Origin: JBJXFK01 sp046155505
Lineage (GTDB): Bacteria; Planctomycetota; Phycisphaerae; UBA1845; Fen-1342
NCBI GenBank assembly: GCA_046155505.1
Contig: JBJXFK010000219.1
Span: 1 to 44,541, forward strand
Direction of reading: 5' to 3'
DNA length: 44,541 bases
Shown: piece by piece, positions 8,359-15,899 of the stretch
Numbering within the stretch: the stretch's first letter is position 1
How the letters are laid out: every line of letters begins with the position of its first letter
Position numbers and translations under genes: made by a program
Notes under the pieces: model-generated
What the model saw: only the letters and a program-made list of their open reading frames with translations
Databases searched by the model: none
Told to the model about the DNA's origin: nothing

Positions 8359-9303
8359 ATGAGACGCTTGCCGATTGCGGCGATCACAACGGGTGCCGGA
8401 CTGGCACTGGTGCTGGTGCTCTACTGGGTCAGCTATCAGGTGCGCTTCAACGAAACGGCGGTGCGCATCCGCTTCGGCAAGGCCGAAGAGGTCATCCAAA
8501 CTCCCGGCTTCGGCTGGAAGTTGCCGTGGCCGATCGAGACGGTGAAGCCGTACGACCGTCGGCTGCGCGTGCTCGACACGCCGGAGACCGAATTGAAGAC
8601 GCAGGATGGACAAATCCTGATCGTCGGCCTGTTCGGGCTGTGGCGGATTCAGGATCCGATGGTCTATCACGTCCGCGTGCCGAGCGAGGCGGAGGCGGAG
8701 GACAAGATTCGCGCCCGCCTGAACGAGGCGCGCAACACGGTGCTCGGTCGGCACAACATGACCGAGCTATTCAATCTCGATGCCGAGGTCGTGACCGCGG
8801 CGCGCGACAAGATTGAAACGGAAATCGCCGCCGCCGCCGCTCCGGGCCTGCTGGCCGACTATGGGATCAAGCTCGAAGAGGTGCGCGTGCGCCGCAACAC
8901 CGTCCCCGAAGAAGCCACGCAGCAGATTCAGGCCGCGATGGGTGCCGAGCGTGCCGCGCTCGCCGCCCGCTATACCGAAGAGGGCAAGAGCACGGCCGAG
9001 ACGATTCGCAGCCGGGCCCGCGCCGCTCGTGAGCAAATTCTGCAATTCGCCGATCGGCGAGCCAAAGAGATCGAATCGGCCGGCGTGCGGGCCAGCGAGC
9101 GCATCTTCGCCCAGATTCAGACCGACGATTCGGACTTTTTCATCTGGCTGCGTCAGCTCGAAGCGATTCAGGCGGCGCTCAAGAACAAGACCACGATCTT
9201 CCTCGATTCGTCGCACGACCTGGCCGAGCCGATGGCCGCGCCGTACGCGCCGGGCAAGACATCCGCCGACAAGAAAAAGTCCGACGAGAAGCAGAGTCAG
9301 TAA
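8359..9303 (+). CDS. hflC: HflC-like SPFH protein
   Basis: A 314-residue protein with one N-terminal membrane anchor (about 7-26) and an SPFH domain beginning YQVRFNETAVRIRFGKAEEV, with PGFGWKLPWPIETVKPYD, the usual HflC wording. DGQILIVGLFGLWRIQD matches the segment that HflC proteins use before the second half of the domain. A helical stretch (about 180-265) and a Lys/Ser-rich tail follow. The family partners with HflK in a ring-shaped complex on the outer face of the inner membrane and modulates FtsH. ATG at 8359 follows GAGG. It is 130 bp after the polytopic SPFH gene and 48 bp before the third SPFH gene, so co-transcription is likely. HflC assignment is good; the physiological partner here is inferred. 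Confidence 0.88.
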   Translation: MRRLPIAAITTGAGLALVLVLYWVSYQVRFNETAVRIRFGKAEEVIQTPGFGWKLPWPIETVKPYDRRLRVLDTPETELKTQDGQILIVGLFGLWRIQDPMVYHVRVPSEAEAEDKIRARLNEARNTVLGRHNMTELFNLDAEVVTAARDKIETEIAAAAAPGLLADYGIKLEEVRVRRNTVPEEATQQIQAAMGAERAALAARYTEEGKSTAETIRSRARAAREQILQFADRRAKEIESAGVRASERIFAQIQTDDSDFFIWLRQLEAIQAALKNKTTIFLDSSHDLAEPMAAPYAPGKTSADKKKSDEKQSQ

Positions 9304-9351
9304 ACGCAACGCGACCAAACACGCGCCGTCGGGCGCAGGGTGTTATTCGAT

Positions 9352-10677
9352 ATGGCGAACCATTCGCACGATCATCACGGCCACGATCACGACCATGATC
9401 ACGCGGGGCACTATCACCCCGAGCCGACTCAGGGGCCGATTCACTTTTCAGACCCGGCTCAGGAATCGCTCAGCCAGGCGTTACAGAGCGGCTTCAACGT
9501 CCTGCGCGTCATTATGGTCGTGCTCGTTGTCGCCTACTTCCTGAGCGGCTGGTTCCAGGTGAACACGGGCGAGCAGGGCCTCGTCGCCCGCTTCGGCGTG
9601 CTGCGGGTCAACACCGATCAGGGTTCGCCATTCTCGGGCAAACCCGTCTTCGGCCCCGGCGTACACCCGTCGCTGCCCGATCCGTTTGACCAGAAAATTC
9701 GCATTCCCGGCACGACGCAAAAAGTCGAAATCGACAGCTTCTGCTTTGCCCGCGATCCGAAAAATGCCGGCAACCAACTCAGCCCCGCCGAAGTGCCGCA
9801 GCTCGACAAGCTCACGCCCGGCGTGCATAACACGATGATGTCCGGCGATCGGAATCTGTCGTTCGGCCTGTGGACCGTCGAATATCGCATCGATAACGGC
9901 GAAGATTTCGTCCGCAACGTCGGCGAGTCGAAAGCGGCCGCCGAGCGGCTCGTCAAACGCATGGCCGAAGCGGCGATCACGCGCGTTGTTGCCGGCATCG
10001 AAGGCGTGAACGTCACGCGCTTCAATATCAGCCAGAATTCCGACGATTTCACCACGCTGGTGCGAGCGCGATTGCAGCAAGATCTGACCCGTCTGGGCAC
10101 CGGCATCGTCATTGACAAAATGATTGCCGATACGGTTTTCCCCGGCCTCGTGAATCAGGCCTTCAGCGCCGCCCAAAACGCCGCGAACCAGAGCGAGCAA
10201 TCGAAAAACGACGCGATGAAGGAGCGGGCACAAACGCTGGGCAAGACTGCCGGCACGCCGGCCAAGGTCGAGCCGCTGCTGGCCGCGATCGAGGCCTATG
10301 GCGCGGCCCAGAGCGCGAATGCGGCCGAAGAGAAGCTGGCCGAGCTGCGGGCCGAAATCGACCGCAAGCTGGACGACGCCGACGGCGAAGTTGCGGCCCG
10401 CTTGCGTCAGGCCGAGACCAACGCGAACAACATGCGCGAAACGCTCCGCCGCGAGTATGAAGAGTTCGTCAACTACCTCGCGGCGTACAAGCGATTCCCG
10501 CAGCTCACAACTACGCGGCTTTGGGTGCGGATGCGCGAGGCGATTTTGACCAGCCGCGATAACGAGATTTTCTTTGTGCCGAACACGGACGAAGTGCGAA
10601 TTCAGACCAATCGTGACCCGCAGCGCGTCTTGGAAGAAGACGAGCGGCGGTATCGGGAGAGGTTCAATCCGCAATAG
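9352..10677 (+). CDS. HflK-like SPFH protein with His-rich N-terminus
   Basis: A 441-residue protein. Residues 1-22 contain about ten histidines (HSHDHHGHDHDHDHAGHYH), a likely metal-binding or flexible cytoplasmic tail; E. coli HflK has a Gly/Asn-rich tail there instead. One membrane helix (about 49-69, VIMVVLVVAYFLSGWF) leads to the SPFH domain with NTGEQGLVARFGVLR, followed by a long coiled coil (about 270-370) and a C-terminal segment. It resembles HflK in layout and pairs with the HflC-like gene 48 bp upstream. ATG at 9352 was preferred to the in-frame GTG at 9340 because AGGG lies at a usable distance before it; both are possible. The downstream spacer is repeat-rich, so an internal promoter may drive the ABC genes. 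Confidence 0.83.
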   Translation: MANHSHDHHGHDHDHDHAGHYHPEPTQGPIHFSDPAQESLSQALQSGFNVLRVIMVVLVVAYFLSGWFQVNTGEQGLVARFGVLRVNTDQGSPFSGKPVFGPGVHPSLPDPFDQKIRIPGTTQKVEIDSFCFARDPKNAGNQLSPAEVPQLDKLTPGVHNTMMSGDRNLSFGLWTVEYRIDNGEDFVRNVGESKAAAERLVKRMAEAAITRVVAGIEGVNVTRFNISQNSDDFTTLVRARLQQDLTRLGTGIVIDKMIADTVFPGLVNQAFSAAQNAANQSEQSKNDAMKERAQTLGKTAGTPAKVEPLLAAIEAYGAAQSANAAEEKLAELRAEIDRKLDDADGEVAARLRQAETNANNMRETLRREYEEFVNYLAAYKRFPQLTTTRLWVRMREAILTSRDNEIFFVPNTDEVRIQTNRDPQRVLEEDERRYRERFNPQ

Positions 10678-10993
10678 GTGCCGAGTAGCGAGTAGCGAGT
10701 AGCGAGTTGAGAAGAGGCACCCGGTTCCGAACGCGGCGCGTACGCGAGTGCCGCGAGCGCAAGCGAGCGGGTTGCTTTCCGAACCCCGAGCGCGAGCGAG
10801 TGGGGTAAGCCGCGGCGGAGTGAAGAGGATCGAGTAGCGAGTATCGAGTTCAGATGAACGGACCCGGTTCCGAACGCGAATCGCTAGCGAGCGAAGCGAG
10901 CGAATCCGAGCCCGAAGCGCGAGCGAGGCAACGGCGTTCCAGATCGAAGAGAGCAGCCGAGGGCGGCTGCTGCACACGAATCGCGAGGCTCTT
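10678..10993. other. Repeat-rich spacer before the ABC ATPase
   Basis: This 316-bp spacer starts with 7-bp TAGCGAG units (10683-10708, again near 10830-10850), contains two CCCGGTTCCGAACGCG copies (near 10721 and 10862) and GAGCGCGAGCGAG-type low-complexity runs, and ends with copy 2 of the GCAGCCGAGGGCGGCT repeat. No gene is credible here. Confidence 0.7.
10952..10977. repeat. GCAGCCGAGGGCGGCT repeat, copy 2
   Basis: Same short palindrome as at 2025-2050 and 32228-32253, here ending TGCTGCACA. It stops about 16 bp before the GTG start of the ABC ATPase, so its hairpin could influence translation of that gene. Confidence 0.75.
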
Positions 10994-12139
10994 GTGAGCG
11001 CAGAGACAGTCATCAAAGTAGTCGGCCTGACCAAGGTATTTCGCGACTTCTGGCATCGGGCGCGAGTCAAAGCCGTCGCCGATCTCGATCTCGACGTCCA
11101 TCGCGGCGAGATTTTCGGGCTGCTCGGCCCCAATGGCTCGGGCAAGAGCACCACAATCAAAATGATCCTCGGCCTGCTGCACCCCTCGCGCGGCCGCATC
11201 GCCGTATTCGATCGCCCGCCGGATGATGTCGCGATCAAGAAACGCATCGGCTATTTGCCCGAAGAGTCGTATCTGTATCGATTCCTGAACGCGCGTGAAA
11301 CGCTCGACTACTACGGCACGCTGTTCGAGTTGTCGCGCAGCGAGCGGAGACGGCGCACGGAAGAACTGCTCGAAATGGTCGGCCTGAAATCGGCTGCGCG
11401 CCGCCCCGTCGGCGAATATTCAAAGGGCATGCAGCGCCGCATCGGACTCGCCCAGGCGCTCATCAACGATCCGGATTTGCTGATCCTCGATGAGCCGACA
11501 AGCGGCCTCGACCCGATCGGTTCGAAACTCGTGAAAGACCTGATCGTGCGCATTGGTCAGGAAATGAAAAAGACGATTCTGCTGTCGAGCCATCTGCTTT
11601 CCGACGTTGAGGAAGTCTGCAACCGCGTGACGATCCTCTATGGCGGCAAGGTGCAGGTGCAGGGAACGATGGACGAAGTGCTCGAGCGCCGCGACGAAAC
11701 GCAGATGACCGTGCCGAAAATCTCGGACGCGACTCTGGCCGAGATTCGCCGCATCATCGAGCAGCGCGAAGGCAAGCAACTCGCGGTGACCACGCCGCGC
11801 GATCGGCTTGAATCGCTGTTCCTGCGCATCGTCGAACAGGCCCACGCACAAAAGGTGGAGACCGGCGGCGCGGGCGCGGGCGGCGCGATCGCCGGCTTCC
11901 TCGGCGAGCAGCAGACCACGCGCGAGGTGCTCGACCAACTGATCAAGATCGAAGGTCCGACCGCCGAATCGGTCGCGGCCGAGCCGTCGCGCCCGCGCGA
12001 AGACAAAAAGCTGCTCGACGCTCTCGTCACGGGCGCGACCGCATCGCCATCTGCAACCGACACCAAAACCCAGCAGCCGACACAGCAGGTCGACCGCTCG
12101 CTGCTCGATGACCTCACCGGCGGAGCGAAGGATCGCTGA
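10994..12139 (+). CDS. ABC exporter ATP-binding protein with C-terminal extension
   Basis: A 381-residue cytoplasmic ATPase. Walker A GPNGSGKST (45-53), Q-loop region YLPEES, signature YSKGMQRR (142-149), Walker B DLLILDEP (161-168) and H-loop His200 identify an ABC-2 exporter ATPase of the DrrA/CcmA type. After about residue 230 an extension of some 150 residues replaces the usual short tail. Its end carries two related short motifs, KKLLDALVTGA (338-348) and RSLLDDLTGGA (368-378), in a disordered Thr/Gln/Ala-rich context, suggestive of peptide docking sites (inference). The start is GTG with GAGG before it. The stop overlaps the ATG of the permease (TGATG), so the two are translationally coupled. 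It is the only ATPase near the related divergent permease at 4582-5559 and may serve both. Confidence 0.9.
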   Translation: MSAETVIKVVGLTKVFRDFWHRARVKAVADLDLDVHRGEIFGLLGPNGSGKSTTIKMILGLLHPSRGRIAVFDRPPDDVAIKKRIGYLPEESYLYRFLNARETLDYYGTLFELSRSERRRRTEELLEMVGLKSAARRPVGEYSKGMQRRIGLAQALINDPDLLILDEPTSGLDPIGSKLVKDLIVRIGQEMKKTILLSSHLLSDVEEVCNRVTILYGGKVQVQGTMDEVLERRDETQMTVPKISDATLAEIRRIIEQREGKQLAVTTPRDRLESLFLRIVEQAHAQKVETGGAGAGGAIAGFLGEQQTTREVLDQLIKIEGPTAESVAAEPSRPREDKKLLDALVTGATASPSATDTKTQQPTQQVDRSLLDDLTGGAKDR

Positions 12140-13527
12140 TGAAGCAGGTATGGGCGATCGCCAAGCTCGCGTTCTGGGAAGGCATCCGCATGCGGATCGT
12201 CCTGGTCTTCCTGTTTGTGCTCATATTCGCGCTACTGCGCTTGCCGTTCGCGATGCGCGGCGATGAGACGCTTTCGGGGCGATTGCAGACGTTCTTGTCA
12301 TACTCGCTCGGCGCGCTCAGCTTGTTCATGGGGCTCGCGACCGTTTTCCTTTCGTGCGCGACGTTGTCGAACGAGATGAAAACCCGCTCGCTACAAATGG
12401 TCGTGACCAAGCCGGTGACGCGCTTTCAGATTCTGCTGGGCAAGTGGCTGGGCGTGAACGGGCTGAACCTGCTCATGGTTGTCCTCGGCGGCCTGACGAT
12501 TTACAGCTTTGCGGTGTTTATCAAGACCCGCGGCGTCGAGGGCACGTTTGATCGCGACGCACGCAAGCTGCGCGACACGGTCTGGACAGCGCGCGTCGCC
12601 GCCGAGCCGACGAAACCCGACCTCGAACCCGAAGCCCGCAAGCAGATCGAAGAGGCCGAGCAACAGGGCGCGGGGTTCATCGAGGGCAAAGAAGTCGCCG
12701 TCGCGCGCAAGCGGGCCGAGCTGCTCGAACAGTGGCGGGCCGTGCAGCCGGGCGATTATCGCGTGTATCAGTTCGACAATCTGACCGCGCCGGAAACTGC
12801 TGACACCGTATTTCAGTTGCGCTTCAAGGCTCGCGGCTCGCCGCTGACGCAGGACGAAAGCGTGCCGATCCTGTGGCTCGTGCTCGACCCGTCGACGCGC
12901 GAGGTGCGATACGAACTGCCGACGACGCAACGAACCGGCGAAGAGCACCAATTTCTGCTCGGATCGGGCATTTTCAAGGACGGCACGGCCTATGTCGGCG
13001 TCGTCTCGCCGCCGCCGCCCAATCGCACGACGATCCACTTCGAGGGCGAAGGCTCGCTGAAGGTGCTCTATAAGGTCGGCAGCTTTGAGGCCAACTATGT
13101 CAAGGCGCTGATCCTCGTGCTCGCGCGGCTCGCCTTTCTCAGTGCGCTCGGCGTGTTTTTCACCACGTTTGTCTCGTTCCCGGTCGGCTGCTTCTGCGTG
13201 CTCAGCATCTATCTGTTCTGCATTGGCGTGCCGTGGTGGCTCGACTCGATGGGTGCGAATCTCGAAGCCGGCCAGGGCAATGCCAAGATCGATCCCTACG
13301 GCGTCGCGGGCCCGCTCGTGCGCGCGTTGCTGGTTCCGTTGCTCAAGACAATCGTGCCCGACTTCGTGAAATATGACGGCGTGGGACAGCTCATCGAGGG
13401 CGAGGCGATCACCTCGAATCTGCTCTCGACCGCGCTCTCTCATACACTCTTGTACGGCGTGTTCCTGCTACTGGTGCCGGGCTGGCTGATTTTCCGCTCG
13501 CGCGAAGTGGCCCAGGTGCAGGTGTAG
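12139..13527 (+). CDS. ABC-2 type permease with large extracytoplasmic insert
   Basis: A 462-residue membrane protein. N-terminal helices lie near 18-36 and 52-75, followed by the coupling segment SNEMKTRSLQMVVTKPVTRFQILLGKWLG and a third helix. A hydrophilic block of roughly 170 residues (about 135-310), rich in charged residues, probably lies outside the cytoplasm and could bind substrate. Four further hydrophobic stretches follow, ending VLLLVPGWLIFRSREV. The start codon overlaps the stop of the ATPase gene, so the two subunits are made together. It shares the helix-plus-coupling signature with the divergent permease at 4582-5559. Substrate is not deducible. A long palindrome begins 2 nt after the stop codon. 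Confidence 0.88.
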   Translation: MKQVWAIAKLAFWEGIRMRIVLVFLFVLIFALLRLPFAMRGDETLSGRLQTFLSYSLGALSLFMGLATVFLSCATLSNEMKTRSLQMVVTKPVTRFQILLGKWLGVNGLNLLMVVLGGLTIYSFAVFIKTRGVEGTFDRDARKLRDTVWTARVAAEPTKPDLEPEARKQIEEAEQQGAGFIEGKEVAVARKRAELLEQWRAVQPGDYRVYQFDNLTAPETADTVFQLRFKARGSPLTQDESVPILWLVLDPSTREVRYELPTTQRTGEEHQFLLGSGIFKDGTAYVGVVSPPPPNRTTIHFEGEGSLKVLYKVGSFEANYVKALILVLARLAFLSALGVFFTTFVSFPVGCFCVLSIYLFCIGVPWWLDSMGANLEAGQGNAKIDPYGVAGPLVRALLVPLLKTIVPDFVKYDGVGQLIEGEAITSNLLSTALSHTLLYGVFLLLVPGWLIFRSREVAQVQV

Positions 13528-13528
13528 C

Positions 13529-13594
13529 GGGGGGGCATCGGCCTCCGGCCGGTGCATAAGAAATTTCGCACGGGCCGGAGGCCGATGCTCCCCC
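13529..13594. terminator. Long GC-rich hairpin after the permease gene
   Basis: GGCATCGGCCTCCGGCC (left, from about 13534) pairs with GGGCCGGAGGCCGATGC (right), and runs of G and C extend the stem. The hairpin starts 2 nt after the stop codon, so it may act as a terminator or attenuator, though no T-tract follows. Its arms are the same sequence that bounds the 246-bp element inside putA (33499-33744), so it is also a mobile palindromic repeat. Confidence 0.65.
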
Positions 13595-13672
13595 GCGCGT
13601 GGCGGGCGATTTGTCGAATCGTGCGTGGCAGACGATTTTCGTCGCGATGGTGATCGCGACGCAGAGGCGACG

Positions 13673-15874
13673 ATGAATCCAAGACTCGTTCAATCGCTGG
13701 GAATCGTCGCGTTCGTCGGCTGTCTGCTTGCGGCGTTTCAATTCACGCCGCGGATCAACGCCAGCCGCAAGGAACTCACCTCGATCGGCAGCGCCGACAT
13801 TCAGGCCAGCGCCCCGCCCGAATACGCTTTCGCCATTCAGGCACTCGGCAGCTTTCGCGGCCTCTTGACCAACATCGCGTTCATCCGGCTCGAACAATAC
13901 AAGATGCAGGGCAAATTCTATGACGCCATGCAGCTATCGAGTTGGATTTCCAAGCTCCAGCCGCGATTCGTCTCGGTCTGGGAGTTTCTCGCGTGGAACA
14001 TGGCGTGGAACATCTCGGTCACGACGTACACCGCCGAGGAGCGCTGGAACTGGGTCTACAACGGGGCGAAACTCATCCGCGATGAGGGGCTGAAATACAA
14101 CCCGCGTTCGGTGAATTTGCATCGCCAGCTCGCGTGGATCTTCGTCAACAAGATGAGCGAGAGCGTTGACGAATATCACATGACGTACAAGCGCTTCTGG
14201 GCGTGGCGCATGCACCTGCTGCTGGGCCCGCCGCCCGATCCGCTCGGCGACTATCGCCCGACCAAGCCGTTCGAACGCCTGGAGGCTGGCATCGGCAGCG
14301 AAGTCGACGCCCTCTCGCTGGCGTCTGAAAACGAGCGCAAAAAGCGCGACGCGAAAAAGGCCGCCCAGCAGAGCCTCGCCGATGGCGAACAGAAAACCGT
14401 GCAGGTCGATATCAACACGATCGACCTGCGCCCGACCGACGTGGCGACCGTCACCGACGACGAACCGTTGCCCAGCGACGTCGTGCGCAAGGCGTTTTAC
14501 GAATCGATGATGCAGATCGCGCGGGCACCCGATTCACTCGCCGCGCTCTATGTCGCGCACCCCGAGACGCGCGAGATGGTGCGCAAGCTGCGTGATCTCG
14601 AAATTTCGGTCGGCGACGAAACACTGACCGAGGACGCCTACTGGAGCCAGGAAGGCCTGGCGCTGACGTTCTTTTATCCCTATCGCGTGCTCACCGAGCC
14701 GGCGGGTCTACTCGAACGCGTGCTGGCCAAGCAGCAGGAAGATCCCAAGCGGGCGCTGATCAAGCCGATCGACGAAATTCTTGGCGTGCGTGCGGGCAAC
14801 CCGGCGGGCAGCGCACTGGTCTACTTCCTGCAAAAGAAGGTGCTGCGCGAGGTTTACAAGCTGCAGCCGGACCGCATGGCCAACCTGATTTCGGTGTTCG
14901 GCCCGATGGATTGGCGCAGCGTCGATGCGCACAGCCTATATTGGGTGAATGAGGGCCTGATCGCCGGCAATGAAACCATTAGCAGCTTCAAAAACGACAA
15001 GACCAACACGGCCCGGCTGATTTTCTTCAGCCTGCGAAATCTCTATCTGCGCAACCGCATCATCTTTGAGCCGTACACCACCGACGTGAACAACGCCTAC
15101 TACGATTTTCAGCCCGATCTGAATTTCATTGAGCCGATGCACCAGGCGTATATGACCTATGGCAAGGACATCGACCCCGACCCGACGAACACCGGCGTGG
15201 GCGAGACGTTCCGCTCGGGGCATGTGAACTTTTTGACCGAGTCGATTCGGATGCTCTATCTCGCCGGTCGCGAGCGCGAGGCGGCCCACTATTACGAGTA
15301 CATGCGCGAGAATTACGGCTTGACCAGCGAGGGCACCGCGAATGAGGCGATGATGGTGCCGCTCAAGGACTATGTGCTCGCGTCATTCCGCGAAGGACTC
15401 GACTCGGGGCGCGACGTGCGTGTCGGCATTTTCGGCTTGATGTCGTCGGCGTTTGACCAGCTCGCCGACGGCAATCTTGCGCAATACAACGCGCTCGTGC
15501 GAACCGCGACCGAGTTGCACACCAACTACAACTCCGACCCGACCAAGGGCGGGCTGATCAAGAATCGCCTGCCGTCAGTTTCCGACATGCAGGCCGACGT
15601 GGTGCGCGAGATGTTCCGTGTCCCGCCGCGCACGCCCGCCGTCACAGCCCGCAAGGCCCGCATGTGGCAATACTTGCCGAGCTATCTCCGCTATGCCGTT
15701 TACGACGACTTGTACGAGTTGCTCTCGGCCGAGTGCAAAGCGGTGGAATTCGACATGAACTCGGCCTTCCCCGAGCCGGAAGGCATCGAGGAACATCGCA
15801 AACTCGAAGGCCGCACGGGGCCGGGCAAGAAGAAGGACGGCGTCGACGTGGACACGTTGCCGCAGAAGAATTGA
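13673..15874 (+). CDS. Large membrane-anchored planctomycete protein, ABC-associated
   Basis: A 733-residue protein with one N-terminal anchor (about 7-25, LGIVAFVGCLLAAFQF) and a large, probably extracytoplasmic, mostly helical body. The segment ALGSFRGLLTNIAFIRLEQY, then KFYDAMQLSSWISKLQPRF and AWNMAWNISV, followed by ERWNWVYNGAKLIRDEGLKY, has TPR-like helical character and matches my recollection of a conserved planctomycete family often placed beside ABC exporters. No enzyme motif is visible. ATG at 13673 was chosen over an earlier in-frame GTG (13625) because AGAGG precedes it and the anchor begins there. It lies 145 bp after the permease, beyond a hairpin. Likely an accessory subunit or assembly factor of the exporter; this is inference. 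Confidence 0.82.
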   Translation: MNPRLVQSLGIVAFVGCLLAAFQFTPRINASRKELTSIGSADIQASAPPEYAFAIQALGSFRGLLTNIAFIRLEQYKMQGKFYDAMQLSSWISKLQPRFVSVWEFLAWNMAWNISVTTYTAEERWNWVYNGAKLIRDEGLKYNPRSVNLHRQLAWIFVNKMSESVDEYHMTYKRFWAWRMHLLLGPPPDPLGDYRPTKPFERLEAGIGSEVDALSLASENERKKRDAKKAAQQSLADGEQKTVQVDINTIDLRPTDVATVTDDEPLPSDVVRKAFYESMMQIARAPDSLAALYVAHPETREMVRKLRDLEISVGDETLTEDAYWSQEGLALTFFYPYRVLTEPAGLLERVLAKQQEDPKRALIKPIDEILGVRAGNPAGSALVYFLQKKVLREVYKLQPDRMANLISVFGPMDWRSVDAHSLYWVNEGLIAGNETISSFKNDKTNTARLIFFSLRNLYLRNRIIFEPYTTDVNNAYYDFQPDLNFIEPMHQAYMTYGKDIDPDPTNTGVGETFRSGHVNFLTESIRMLYLAGREREAAHYYEYMRENYGLTSEGTANEAMMVPLKDYVLASFREGLDSGRDVRVGIFGLMSSAFDQLADGNLAQYNALVRTATELHTNYNSDPTKGGLIKNRLPSVSDMQADVVREMFRVPPRTPAVTARKARMWQYLPSYLRYAVYDDLYELLSAECKAVEFDMNSAFPEPEGIEEHRKLEGRTGPGKKKDGVDVDTLPQKN

Positions 15875-15899
15875 AGACGGTCTAAAGCAACGGCGCAGT

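Noticed and set aside
10994..11030. Separate short gene in the spacer upstream of the ABC ATPase
   Set aside because: Open frames in 10678-10993 consist of heptads and GAGCGCGAG runs and have no ribosome site.
9481..11247. A 588-codon open frame on the - strand
   Set aside because: It is antisense to the HflK-like gene and passes through repeats; no domain can be read in it.
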